From assembly GCA_902594875.1 (NCBI GenBank), contig CACJNU010000004.1:1-64000 (forward strand): a stretch of DNA of 64,000 nucleotides. The letters run 5' to 3'. The notes beneath the pieces were generated by a model, which saw nothing but the letters and a program-made list of their open reading frames with translations, was not told the origin of the DNA and made no database searches. This document shows positions 34,162-41,887 of this stretch, piece after piece. How positions within the stretch are numbered: position 1 is the stretch's first letter; each line of letters starts with the position of its first letter. A program made the position numbers and the translations under genes. The stretch comes from an uncultured Prochlorococcus sp. (lineage in GTDB: Bacteria; Cyanobacteriota; Cyanobacteriia; PCC-6307; Cyanobiaceae).

Positions 34162-35211
34162 TTGAAGACTTTAAACATAATAAAACCTGATGATTGGCAT
34201 TTACATTTAAGAGAAGGTCTTGTATTAAAAAATATCATTCAGTTTACTTCGGAATATTTTGGAAGAGCCATTGTTATGCCAAATACTAAAAGTCCCATAA
34301 CTTCAATCAATAGCGCTATTTCTTATAGGAAATCTATTGTTGAAGCGCTACCAGAAAGTTCTAAGTTTGAACCCTTAATGACAATTTATCTTACAGATGA
34401 CACTGATAAAGGGGAAATAATTAATGGTTTTAAAAATAATGTTTTTTTTGCAGCAAAATTATATCCTGCTAATGCCACAACAAATTCCAGTCATGGAGTT
34501 AGGAAAATAGAAAATCTATATAAGATCTTTGAATTAATGCAAGATTCTGGAATGCCTCTTTTAATTCATGGGGAAGTGACTGATTCTGAAGTAGATGTAT
34601 TTGATAGAGAAGAAGTTTTTATAGATAAAGAACTTTCTCAAATAACCAAAAGATTTCCAAAATTAAAAATCGTTCTAGAACATATAACCACCTCTTACGC
34701 AGTGGATTTTGTGCAAGAAAATAATATTGGGGCTACTATTACTCCGCATCATTTACATATAAATAGAAATGCAATGTTTTTTGGAGGTTTAAATAGTGAT
34801 TTTTACTGCTTACCAGTTGCTAAGAGGGAAAATAATAGACTCGCTTTAAGGAGAGCGGCAACAAGTGGGAAAAAATGTTTTTTCTTGGGGACTGACTCTG
34901 CTCCACACCTTAGGAAGTGGAAGGCTTTTTGTGGATGTGCAGGCATTTTTAATTCCCCAGTAGCAATAGAAAGCTACTTAACAGTTTTCGAAGAGGAGGA
35001 TGCTCTAGATAATTTTGAAAAGTTTGCAAGTTTGAATGGCCCTAATTTTTATAATGTCCCACCAAATAAAGAAAAATTAAAATTAGTTTCTAGGCCTAAC
35101 AAAATTAAAGAATATATTGATGTTGTTGAAGAAAAAAATATCGTCGGACAAATAAAACCATTTCATGCAGGTGAAACTTTACAATGGCAAATAGAAGGAA
35201 TAGTAAATTAA
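34162..35211 (+). CDS. pyrC: Dihydroorotase (TTG start)
   Basis: IIKPDDWHLHLREG...VMPNTKSPI...FFAAKLYPANATTNSSHGV...GTDSAPH. Confidence 0.96.
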   Translation: MKTLNIIKPDDWHLHLREGLVLKNIIQFTSEYFGRAIVMPNTKSPITSINSAISYRKSIVEALPESSKFEPLMTIYLTDDTDKGEIINGFKNNVFFAAKLYPANATTNSSHGVRKIENLYKIFELMQDSGMPLLIHGEVTDSEVDVFDREEVFIDKELSQITKRFPKLKIVLEHITTSYAVDFVQENNIGATITPHHLHINRNAMFFGGLNSDFYCLPVAKRENNRLALRRAATSGKKCFFLGTDSAPHLRKWKAFCGCAGIFNSPVAIESYLTVFEEEDALDNFEKFASLNGPNFYNVPPNKEKLKLVSRPNKIKEYIDVVEEKNIVGQIKPFHAGETLQWQIEGIVN

Positions 35212-35240
35212 AAATTTGATTTAATCTGATAATTAAAAGA

Positions 35241-35350
35241 GTAAATATTCCAATTTTTCTTGGTTAAATGGGTTACTTTTAGCTACGCTTAGAAAGCGCA
35301 AATTCCTCTGGGAGTATGGCGGAATTGGTAGACGAGCCGGACTTTAAAAC
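35241..35350 (+). repeat. Direct repeat copy 1 of the tRNA-Leu upstream region plus tRNA 5' half
   Basis: Aligns with 36178-36287, roughly nine in ten bases identical by eye. Confidence 0.9.
35310..35350 (+). pseudogene. Truncated tRNA-Leu(UAA) 5' half
   Basis: GGGAGTATGGCGGAATTGGTAGACGAGCCGGACTTTAAAAC vs intact GGGAGTGTGGCGGAATTGGTAGACGCGCCGGACTTAAAATCC; no variable arm, T-arm or 3' acceptor strand follows. Confidence 0.9.
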
Positions 35351-35394
35351 GAGATAGATTTTAATTCACTAAATTATATAAACCTTTAGCCATT

Positions 35395-35428
35395 GATCAA
35401 AAGCAAGTCTCTATCTTGCTTCTGGATC
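35395..35428 (+). other. Strong hairpin downstream of truncated tRNA-Leu
   Basis: GATCAAAAGCAAG-(TCTCTAT)-CTTGCTTCTGGATC; stem with one bulge and one mismatch. Confidence 0.65.
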
Positions 35429-35502
35429 TATTAACTTAAGAACAAATATCCACAACTTGATCTAGCGCGATCCATGCTTCTTTTTTTTATCGTATGGTAT
35501 TA

Positions 35503-35528
35503 AAAAAAGGAACTTTTTACCCTTTTTT
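35503..35528. terminator. Potential bidirectional terminator
   Basis: AAAAAAGG-(AACTTTTTAC)-CCTTTTTT, lying just beyond the 3' end of the minus-strand 40-aa ORF. Confidence 0.6.
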
Positions 35529-35530
35529 GA

Positions 35531-35548
35531 GATCGACTGTCAATCAAT
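35531..35548 (+). repeat. 18-bp repeat copy 1 (GATCGACTGTCAATCAAT)
   Basis: One mismatch to 35761-35778. Confidence 0.8.
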
Positions 35549-35670
35549 TAGTAATTAATTAATTTTCTTTTTCCATCTCTAGTTTCTACTTTATTTATTC
35601 TTAACCCAATAAACAGCACCCAAATAACTGCAAAGACAATTGGTAAGAAAACGATAGAAAGTTTCATCAT
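35548..35670 (-). CDS. 40-aa single-TM protein, PsbY-like (not in the supplied ORF track)
   Basis: Reverse-strand ATG-TAA ORF: MMKLSIVFLPIVFAVIWVLFIGLRINKVETRDGKRKLINY; LP..FAV.W..F.IG pattern resembles PsbY. Confidence 0.55.
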   Translation of the reverse strand: MMKLSIVFLPIVFAVIWVLFIGLRINKVETRDGKRKLINY

Positions 35671-35760
35671 TTTTTTTTAAGTGTTATTGCTGAAAATAAT
35701 AACCTTTAAATAAAAAACTAAGTATAGGTACTTTATCTAAACAAAGTAGGTTCGAGGTTA

Positions 35761-35778
35761 GATCGACTCTCAATCAAT
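35761..35778 (+). repeat. 18-bp repeat copy 2 (GATCGACTCTCAATCAAT)
   Basis: One mismatch to 35531-35548. Confidence 0.8.
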
Positions 35779-35840
35779 ATTAAAGATATAAATAAATTAG
35801 CTTTTAAAATATTTTCAAAGATATTTAATACTAAACTTCA

Positions 35841-36071
35841 TTGATTAATTTATTAATTTTGAAACACTTTTTTTCTTTTATCCCTTTTTTTTTTATGTCA
35901 ATTCTTTCATTAGGTTGTTCTAATAAACCTATTGAAAAAGAAATGAAAATGCCAATGTTATTTGATACAAAAGAACAGACTGAAAAAGAAGCTTATAAAC
36001 TTGACTGTGAAGGCGCTCATCAAATGGGAGATAAATTGATGCCGTGCAGTATGCATAAACATAACCATTAA
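35841..36071 (+). CDS. DUF3721-like putative lipoprotein, His/Cys-rich C-terminus
   Basis: Hydrophobic N-terminus with SLGC lipobox-like site; EKEAYKLDCEGAHQMGDKLMPCSMHKHNH resembles the DUF3721 GAH.MG..WMPC core. Confidence 0.7.
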   Translation: MINLLILKHFFSFIPFFFMSILSLGCSNKPIEKEMKMPMLFDTKEQTEKEAYKLDCEGAHQMGDKLMPCSMHKHNH

Positions 36072-36177
36072 AAAAGGAGCTAATTGCCTCTTATCTTTCG
36101 AGAATTAAGTTATGGCGATCAATTTTAATCAATTAATTTTAAAATAGTTCTAGCTCTTCCATTGGTCTCCAAAAAAT

Positions 36178-36287
36178 GTAAATATTCGCATTTTTCTTGG
36201 TTAAATGGGTTACTTTCAGCTACGATAAAAAAGCGCAAATTCCCTTTGGGAGTGTGGCGGAATTGGTAGACGCGCCGGACTTAAAAT
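36178..36287 (+). repeat. Direct repeat copy 2 (tRNA-Leu upstream region plus tRNA 5' half)
   Basis: Aligns with 35241-35350. Confidence 0.9.
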
Positions 36288-36333
36288 CCGTCGAGCGATT
36301 TAGCTCGTGGGGGTTCAAGTCCCCCCACTCCCA
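36248..36333 (+). tRNA. tRNA-Leu(UAA), intronless
   Basis: Acceptor GGGAGTG/CACTCCC, D-loop GGTAGACG, anticodon loop CTTAAAA, long variable arm, T-arm GGGGGTTCAAGTCCCCC. Confidence 0.97.
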
Positions 36334-36411
36334 TTATTTAATTATTTATTTTTAGTTCTGACGATAACTTCCAATAGTTGTTATGTTTTAACTAAGCAAC
36401 CATAAATTAAA

Positions 36412-36645
36412 ATGGAAAGTTTTTTCAATAATTCATTCGCTACTTTAATTGCTTATATCGGAATTATTTCTACCTATTTATTAGTTATCCCATTGTTGCT
36501 ATTTTATTGGATGAATAATAGATGGAATATTATGGGCAAATTTGAAAGATTAGGAATTTATGGCCTTGTATTTCTTTTCTTTCCTGGGTTAATTTTATTT
36601 TCTCCATTTTTAAATCTCAGACTAAAAGGAAGTGGTAAAGGGTAA
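36412..36645 (+). CDS. ndhL: NAD(P)H-quinone oxidoreductase subunit L
   Basis: 77-aa two-TM protein [48 protein letters not shown]. Confidence 0.88.
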   Translation: MESFFNNSFATLIAYIGIISTYLLVIPLLLFYWMNNRWNIMGKFERLGIYGLVFLFFPGLILFSPFLNLRLKGSGKG

Positions 36646-36649
36646 ATAA

Positions 36650-36970
36650 TTGACTAAAGGAAAAGTTGTACAAATAGGTTTATTTATTTCATTAATAGGA
36701 TTAATTAGTTATAAATTTACACCGCAAATTGGTATCGATAATTTTACAGCCACTACTCTATCAAGCTGTATCTTGATTTTGATTGTTATTACTTGGGTAA
36801 CATCTTATGTTTATAGAGTTGTTAATGGAAAAATGACTTTTATGGAACAAAGGAAGCGTTATAGAAAAGAGTATGAAAAAGTTGTTAATGATAAACTAGA
36901 AACCAAATTCAACTCATTGCCAAAGGAAGAGCAGCAAAAACTTATGGAAGATTTAGAGAAAAATCCATAA
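36650..36970 (+). CDS. DUF3007-like membrane protein
   Basis: Two TM segments plus YRVVNGKMTFMEQRKRYRKEYEK; adjacent to ndhL and trpA. Confidence 0.75.
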   Translation: MTKGKVVQIGLFISLIGLISYKFTPQIGIDNFTATTLSSCILILIVITWVTSYVYRVVNGKMTFMEQRKRYRKEYEKVVNDKLETKFNSLPKEEQQKLMEDLEKNP

Positions 36971-36998
36971 ATTTTTCATAGAAAAATATCTAAAAATT

Positions 36999-37841
36999 AT
37001 GAAAAATAACAAAATGCAAATTACAAAAAATGAATCTTTATCTAAGGTAGATGAGATGTTTTGTGAGTTAAAAAATAAAAAAAAATTTGCTTTAATGCCC
37101 TTCATAATGGCTGGGGATCCTAATATTGAAATAACGTCTGAGATCTTATTAAAGTTACAAGAAAATGGAGCTGACCTTATTGAATTAGGTATCCCGTATA
37201 GTGACCCACTTGCAGATGGACCTGTTATTCAAGTGGCGGCCTCTCGAGCCTTAAAGTCAGGCACTAACTTAAGAAAAGTAATTAAACTTTTAGAGTCTTT
37301 AAAAGGTAAATTAAATATCCCCATCATCCTTTTTTCTTACTTGAATCCATTACTATGTTTTGACTTTGAAAGGTTTTGTGAGATGGCATCTGATGCTGGA
37401 GTTTCTGGACTAATAGTTCCTGACCTCCCTTTGGAGGAAGCTTATAAATTTTCTAAAATAGTTAGTAACCATTCTATGGACTTAATTTTATTGGTAGCGC
37501 CAACTACTCCTTTTGAAAGAATGAAACAAATATCAAATCATACAAAAGGCTTTACTTATTTAGTAAGTGTTACAGGTGTCACCGGTGAGAGAAATAAAAT
37601 GGAAAATAGAGTAGAAAATCTTATTGCTAAATTAAAAGATGTAAATAACAATCCAATTGCTGTTGGTTTTGGAATATCAACTCCTGAACATGTTAATAAA
37701 GTTCGTGAGTGGGGAGCAGATGGAGTAATTATTGGGAGTGCATTTGTAAAACGAATCTCGAGCTTAAGTGAAAAAGATGTTGTCGATCATGTTGGTGAGT
37801 TTTGTAAAGAAATGCGTTTAGCTGCTGATCAAAAAAAATAA
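36999..37841 (+). CDS. trpA: Tryptophan synthase alpha subunit
   Basis: FMEL-equivalent LIELGIPYSDPLADGPVIQ; YLVSVTGVTGER; VGFGISTPEHV. Confidence 0.97.
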   Translation: MKNNKMQITKNESLSKVDEMFCELKNKKKFALMPFIMAGDPNIEITSEILLKLQENGADLIELGIPYSDPLADGPVIQVAASRALKSGTNLRKVIKLLESLKGKLNIPIILFSYLNPLLCFDFERFCEMASDAGVSGLIVPDLPLEEAYKFSKIVSNHSMDLILLVAPTTPFERMKQISNHTKGFTYLVSVTGVTGERNKMENRVENLIAKLKDVNNNPIAVGFGISTPEHVNKVREWGADGVIIGSAFVKRISSLSEKDVVDHVGEFCKEMRLAADQKK

Positions 37842-37923
37842 ATACAAAGATAATTTATTAATTAAATGAATTATTTATAGAAAATTATTTAAAAATGTTA
37901 TTACCAATTTATTGTCGTTGTCT

Positions 37924-38280
37924 TTAAGATTCTTCTGTAGGCAATAATCTGATTTGTTTTCTTCCGAGCTTAATTTCGAATTCATCACCTGCTTTTAAAT
38001 CAAGAAGTGCTGTATATGCTTTCCCAATCAGAAGATTCCCATTGCCTTGAACTGTAGCAATATAACTAAGTTTTCTTCCACCTTTTCCAATACCTGCAAC
38101 TCCAGAATCACCAAGATTAACTCCTTTTGCTTCTAAAAGTGCTTCATAAAATGCGGTAAAGTTTAAGCGTTCACCTCCGTTTTTTTTACTGGAAACATAT
38201 CCACAGGCGCGAACTAGGTCAGATTTGCTAACATCACCAAGTTCTTTAACTTTTGCAAGGAGATCGCTACCAGTTAGCAT
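37924..38280 (-). CDS. Cyanobacterial AbrB-family transcriptional regulator
   Basis: MLTGSDLLAKVKELGDVSKSDLVRACGYVSSKKNGGERLNFTAFYEALLEAKG. Confidence 0.88.
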   Translation of the reverse strand: MLTGSDLLAKVKELGDVSKSDLVRACGYVSSKKNGGERLNFTAFYEALLEAKGVNLGDSGVAGIGKGGRKLSYIATVQGNGNLLIGKAYTALLDLKAGDEFEIKLGRKQIRLLPTEES

Positions 38281-38377
38281 AATTAATTAAAGGAAAGTTG
38301 TATTAAATAACATAGCAATCTGAGTGTAATATATGCAATTATTAAGTATCTATTCATTCTATTATTTATATTTAAAA

Positions 38378-38647
38378 ATGGAAAAGTTTGTAGTTTTTGG
38401 ACGGTACTGTGAAGATGCAATTATTAAAAGGGAACCATTTCGAGAACAACATCTTAAGAGACTTAAAAACTTAAAAGATAGCGATATTTTAGTTACATTA
38501 GGGCCAACAAAATGTACCAAATATTTGTTTGGAATTTTTAATGCTAATGATGTAAAAGAATTGAAAGATCTTATTGAGGAGGATATATATTGGGAAAAAG
38601 GTATATGGATTAATTATGATATTTATCCCTGGATTCAAGCATTTTAA
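38378..38647 (+). CDS. YciI-like family protein
   Basis: MEKFVVFGRYCEDAIIKREPFREQHLKRLKNLKDSDILVTLGPTKCTKYLFGIFNANDVKELKDLIEEDIYWEKG; internal Met used. Confidence 0.8.
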   Translation: MEKFVVFGRYCEDAIIKREPFREQHLKRLKNLKDSDILVTLGPTKCTKYLFGIFNANDVKELKDLIEEDIYWEKGIWINYDIYPWIQAF

Positions 38648-38841
38648 ATATGATTTACGAAAAAATTTAGCAATTATTAACTATTTATTAAAAGAATTAA
38701 TTTAACTTAAAAATACATATTATTTTTGCTTTAATAATTCAATTATTTATCTTATTTAGGAGTTAAATCGATATTTATTTAAACGTTAGTTTTAAGAGGT
38801 TTTATCATTATTAAATAAAAATATATTATTTATAATAATAT

Positions 38842-39162
38842 TTATTTACTAGTATCTTGATTTATCTGGTTTACTAATGAGTCGATATCTAATTGATTAT
38901 ATGGTGGTGTTTGTTTTGTTTCTAGATAATCGTTCTTGATATTGTTTAACCATTTTTGCTCAATCTTTATAAGATTTTTTGCAATATTGAACATGCCGCC
39001 TTTTTTATATAATTCTTTCATTTTGAGAATAATCTCGGAGGTTCTACTCGATTTAATATTTAATTCATTTGCTAAGTCTTTTTGGTTAAATCCATGCGTT
39101 TTTAACCAATCTTTAATGAAGGAGACGAGTTCTTTTTCTTCCTGTATAGATAATTTACCCAT
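38842..39162 (-). CDS. Small helix-turn-helix domain protein
   Basis: HGFNQKDLANELNIKSSRTSEIILKMKELYKKGGMFNIAKNLIKIEQ resembles an HTH (XRE-like). Confidence 0.6.
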   Translation of the reverse strand: MGKLSIQEEKELVSFIKDWLKTHGFNQKDLANELNIKSSRTSEIILKMKELYKKGGMFNIAKNLIKIEQKWLNNIKNDYLETKQTPPYNQLDIDSLVNQINQDTSK

Positions 39163-39531
39163 TCAATAAAAAGGAAATAACTTATTAAGCTTATTCTCTG
39201 CTCTTGCTCTTATTGAAGGAGTCATATATTTGCTCCATATACTGAGTACTGCTGTGAGGGCTACAAAATCATCACTAAAACCAACTAAAGGCATAAAGTC
39301 AGGAAAAAGATCAAATGGCATAATCAAATATGCTAGAGCAGCCATTAATGAAACTCTTACTTGTGCAGGAGTAAAAGGATCTAATGCCATCTCCAAAACT
39401 TCTAAGGCAGGCTTGGCAATTGTTCTTCCCGCTTTAATAAGAATCTTGATAATGATATTTTCATCAAATGTTGAACTTTCTAAAACTTCAGCATCATAGA
39501 TTTTTTCTTGAGTTTTGTAATTCTCTTTCAT
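39163..39531 (-). CDS. YkvA-like DUF1232 membrane protein
   Basis: VRVSLMAALAYLIMPFDLFPDFMPLVGFSDDFVALTAVL. Confidence 0.88.
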   Translation of the reverse strand: MKENYKTQEKIYDAEVLESSTFDENIIIKILIKAGRTIAKPALEVLEMALDPFTPAQVRVSLMAALAYLIMPFDLFPDFMPLVGFSDDFVALTAVLSIWSKYMTPSIRARAENKLNKLFPFY

Positions 39532-39568
39532 CTTTATAAATGAAATTTAAATATATTTAATAGAGTTT

Positions 39569-40492
39569 TTAGCTAATACTATCAACTAATCCATTTTGTA
39601 TTCCTGCTTTTCTAAGTTTTCTTAAAGCACGTTGAACAACTTGTCGGCAATATTCCCTGCTACAACTCATATGTCTTGCAACTTCAGCTAAAGTTCTCCA
39701 TTCATTTGAGCCGTCTAAACCAAATCTTAAGCTTACTATCTTTCTTTCTTTCTCAGTTAAATTTGCTTTATCTAATAACTTCCAAGCCGAGGCCGTCCTT
39801 TCGGCTAATTCGGCTAATTCCATTGGGGGAGTTTGATCACTTGGAAGAATATCAACTAACTCGGAAGGATCTGATTTTGATTTAACTGTACCTTGGAGAC
39901 TAACAGTGATGCTTCTCAATTCACAAGAAAGGAGTTCGTCAATTTCCTCTTTGGTTATCTTCATTTCTTCAGCTAGCTCATCACTAGTAGGTGGAATACC
40001 CTTTTGTTGCATAAGCTTTGATTTTGCTGATCTTAGTTTTGTAAGTTTTTCATTAATGTTAACAGGGATCCTTATCGTTCTACTTTGAGTTGACAATGCT
40101 CTATTTAAACCTTGCCTAATCCACCAATAAGCATAGGTGGAAAATCTATGTCCCCTAGACGGATCATATTTTTCTACAGCCCTTGTAAGACCTAATGTAC
40201 CCTCCTGAATTAAGTCCAGTAATTCTAATCCTTTCCCTTGGTATCTCTTGGCGAGGTTGACAACTAGCCTTAGGTTGGCTGTTATCATCTCGTTTTTAGC
40301 TTTTTCACCAATTTTTATCTTTTTTCTCTCAGCTTCGGAGTATTCACAAGCGGGGCCTTTCCCTCCTGCCTCTTGACATCTATTAACAAGTACTACCATT
40401 TCTTGGACTTTTCTGCCCATTGTGAGTTCTCTTTCGGGAGTCAAAAGTTGATGACGACCTATTTCACCAAGAAAATCGCTTAATGAACTCAC
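39569..40492 (-). CDS. Sigma-70 family RNA polymerase sigma factor (group-2-like)
   Basis: NLRLVVNLAKRYQGKGLELLDLIQEGTLGLTRAVEKYDPSRGHRFSTYAYWWIRQGLNRAL; region 4 CSREYCRQVVQRALRKLR. Confidence 0.95.
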   Translation of the reverse strand: MSSLSDFLGEIGRHQLLTPERELTMGRKVQEMVVLVNRCQEAGGKGPACEYSEAERKKIKIGEKAKNEMITANLRLVVNLAKRYQGKGLELLDLIQEGTLGLTRAVEKYDPSRGHRFSTYAYWWIRQGLNRALSTQSRTIRIPVNINEKLTKLRSAKSKLMQQKGIPPTSDELAEEMKITKEEIDELLSCELRSITVSLQGTVKSKSDPSELVDILPSDQTPPMELAELAERTASAWKLLDKANLTEKERKIVSLRFGLDGSNEWRTLAEVARHMSCSREYCRQVVQRALRKLRKAGIQNGLVDSIS

Positions 40493-40654
40493 GATTTACC
40501 TCATTATTAATACATTCAACTTATAGTCAATTCAGTAATAAGCCATACATGTAATAATTAATTAATAATTAATTAATAATTATTAATTAGTTTATTAACA
40601 TTATTTTTTTAAATTTTTTGGTAAAAAAATTTAAAAACTATAAATTTTAATTAT

Positions 40655-41314
40655 TTAATTTTTTCTTCTTGATTCTAGAACAGCAAGTACATCTCTCCAC
40701 TCAACCCCTTTATGCATAAGGGCTACTTGCAGATGATAAATTAAATCAGCAGCTTCATTTGAGATTGATTTTTTATCATTATCTTTGCAAGCCATTATAA
40801 ATTCTGCAGATTCCTCTCCTATTTTTTTCAAAATAGTATTACTTCCTTTTGTTAATAAATGATTTGTGTAACTTTTTTTTGATGGATTTATTGATCTTTC
40901 GTTAATTGTATTGAATAATTCAGAGCAAATATTTGAGAAGGGAGTGGTTTTTTTCTCTTTTTTATCACTTTGATTAATTTTGATTTCGTTAAAAAAACAA
41001 CTTCTTTCCCCTGTGTGACATGCTCCTGAACCATTTTGTTCAATCAAAAGGATTAGTGCATCATTATCGCAGTCGAATCTTATCTCCTTAAGTATTTGGG
41101 TACTTCCGCTTGTAGCTCCTTTTCTCCAAATTTCGGATCTTGATCTACTCCAATAATGAACGTTTTTGGTTTCAAGTGTCATTGTCAGAGATTCTTTGTT
41201 CATCCAAGCAAGCATAAGAATTGATCCGTCAAGCCAATCTTGTGCTATTGCAGGGATTAATCCATAATTATCAAAGCGTAGATCCTCTATCGAAAAATTT
41301 GTTGAATAAGTCAT
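40655..41314 (-). CDS. hisIE: Bifunctional phosphoribosyl-AMP cyclohydrolase/phosphoribosyl-ATP pyrophosphatase
   Basis: LMLAWMNKESL...HYWSRSRSEIWRKGATSGSTQ plus C-terminal KKIGEESAEFIMACKD. Confidence 0.95.
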   Translation of the reverse strand: MTYSTNFSIEDLRFDNYGLIPAIAQDWLDGSILMLAWMNKESLTMTLETKNVHYWSRSRSEIWRKGATSGSTQILKEIRFDCDNDALILLIEQNGSGACHTGERSCFFNEIKINQSDKKEKKTTPFSNICSELFNTINERSINPSKKSYTNHLLTKGSNTILKKIGEESAEFIMACKDNDKKSISNEAADLIYHLQVALMHKGVEWRDVLAVLESRRKN

Positions 41315-41374
41315 TATGTTCGTTATGTTAAATCCTTCTCAATGTGTTTTATTAAAAATTATACTAACAGTTAA

Positions 41375-41848
41375 TTGATGTATATTCATTCTCTGAAATT
41401 TACATGCAGCAAAAGTTACGAGGATTTTCCCTGTTCACATAGGCAATGGCGCCATGAAGGCCACTGCAGATTTGTGCATGGATATTCAAGATCATTCACC
41501 TTTTGGTTCACTGCAAAAAAATTAGACCTAAATGGTTTTGTTGTCGATTTTTCAAGTCTAAAGCCCCTGGAAAATAGACTAAAGGAGCATTTTGACCATA
41601 CTTTTCTAACAAATAAAGATGACCCTTTGCTGAATTACTGGGAAAAATTACATGACTTAGATGCTTTAGATCTGAGAATTATGGATAATGTGGGAATGGA
41701 GTTCACCTCTGAATTAATTTGGAGATGGGCTAATGAATACTTACAGGATATGGATAAGGGCAGATCATGTTGTTGGAAAACAGAATCAAAAGAAAATAAA
41801 TCGAATAAAGCAAGTTATGAGGAAATTCCTGATTGGTTCAAATCTTAG
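41375..41848 (+). CDS. 6-pyruvoyl-tetrahydropterin synthase / QueD family protein
   Basis: HGYSRSFTFWFTAKKLDLNGFVVDFSSLKPLENRLKEHFDHTFL. Confidence 0.88.
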   Translation: MMYIHSLKFTCSKSYEDFPCSHRQWRHEGHCRFVHGYSRSFTFWFTAKKLDLNGFVVDFSSLKPLENRLKEHFDHTFLTNKDDPLLNYWEKLHDLDALDLRIMDNVGMEFTSELIWRWANEYLQDMDKGRSCCWKTESKENKSNKASYEEIPDWFKS

Positions 41849-41887
41849 ATTAATTTTAAAGTCAAATAGGATTCTTTAATTAGATAT

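Noticed and set aside
35310-35350. Group I intron interruption of tRNA-Leu(UAA), as seen in other cyanobacteria
   Set aside because: No intron-like conserved core follows the 5' half, and an intact intronless tRNA-Leu(UAA) lies downstream; a truncated duplicate explains it better.
38648-38841. Very AT-rich intergenic stretch as a mobile-element boundary
   Set aside because: No repeats, tRNA, integrase or inverted termini seen; ordinary AT-rich spacer for this genome.
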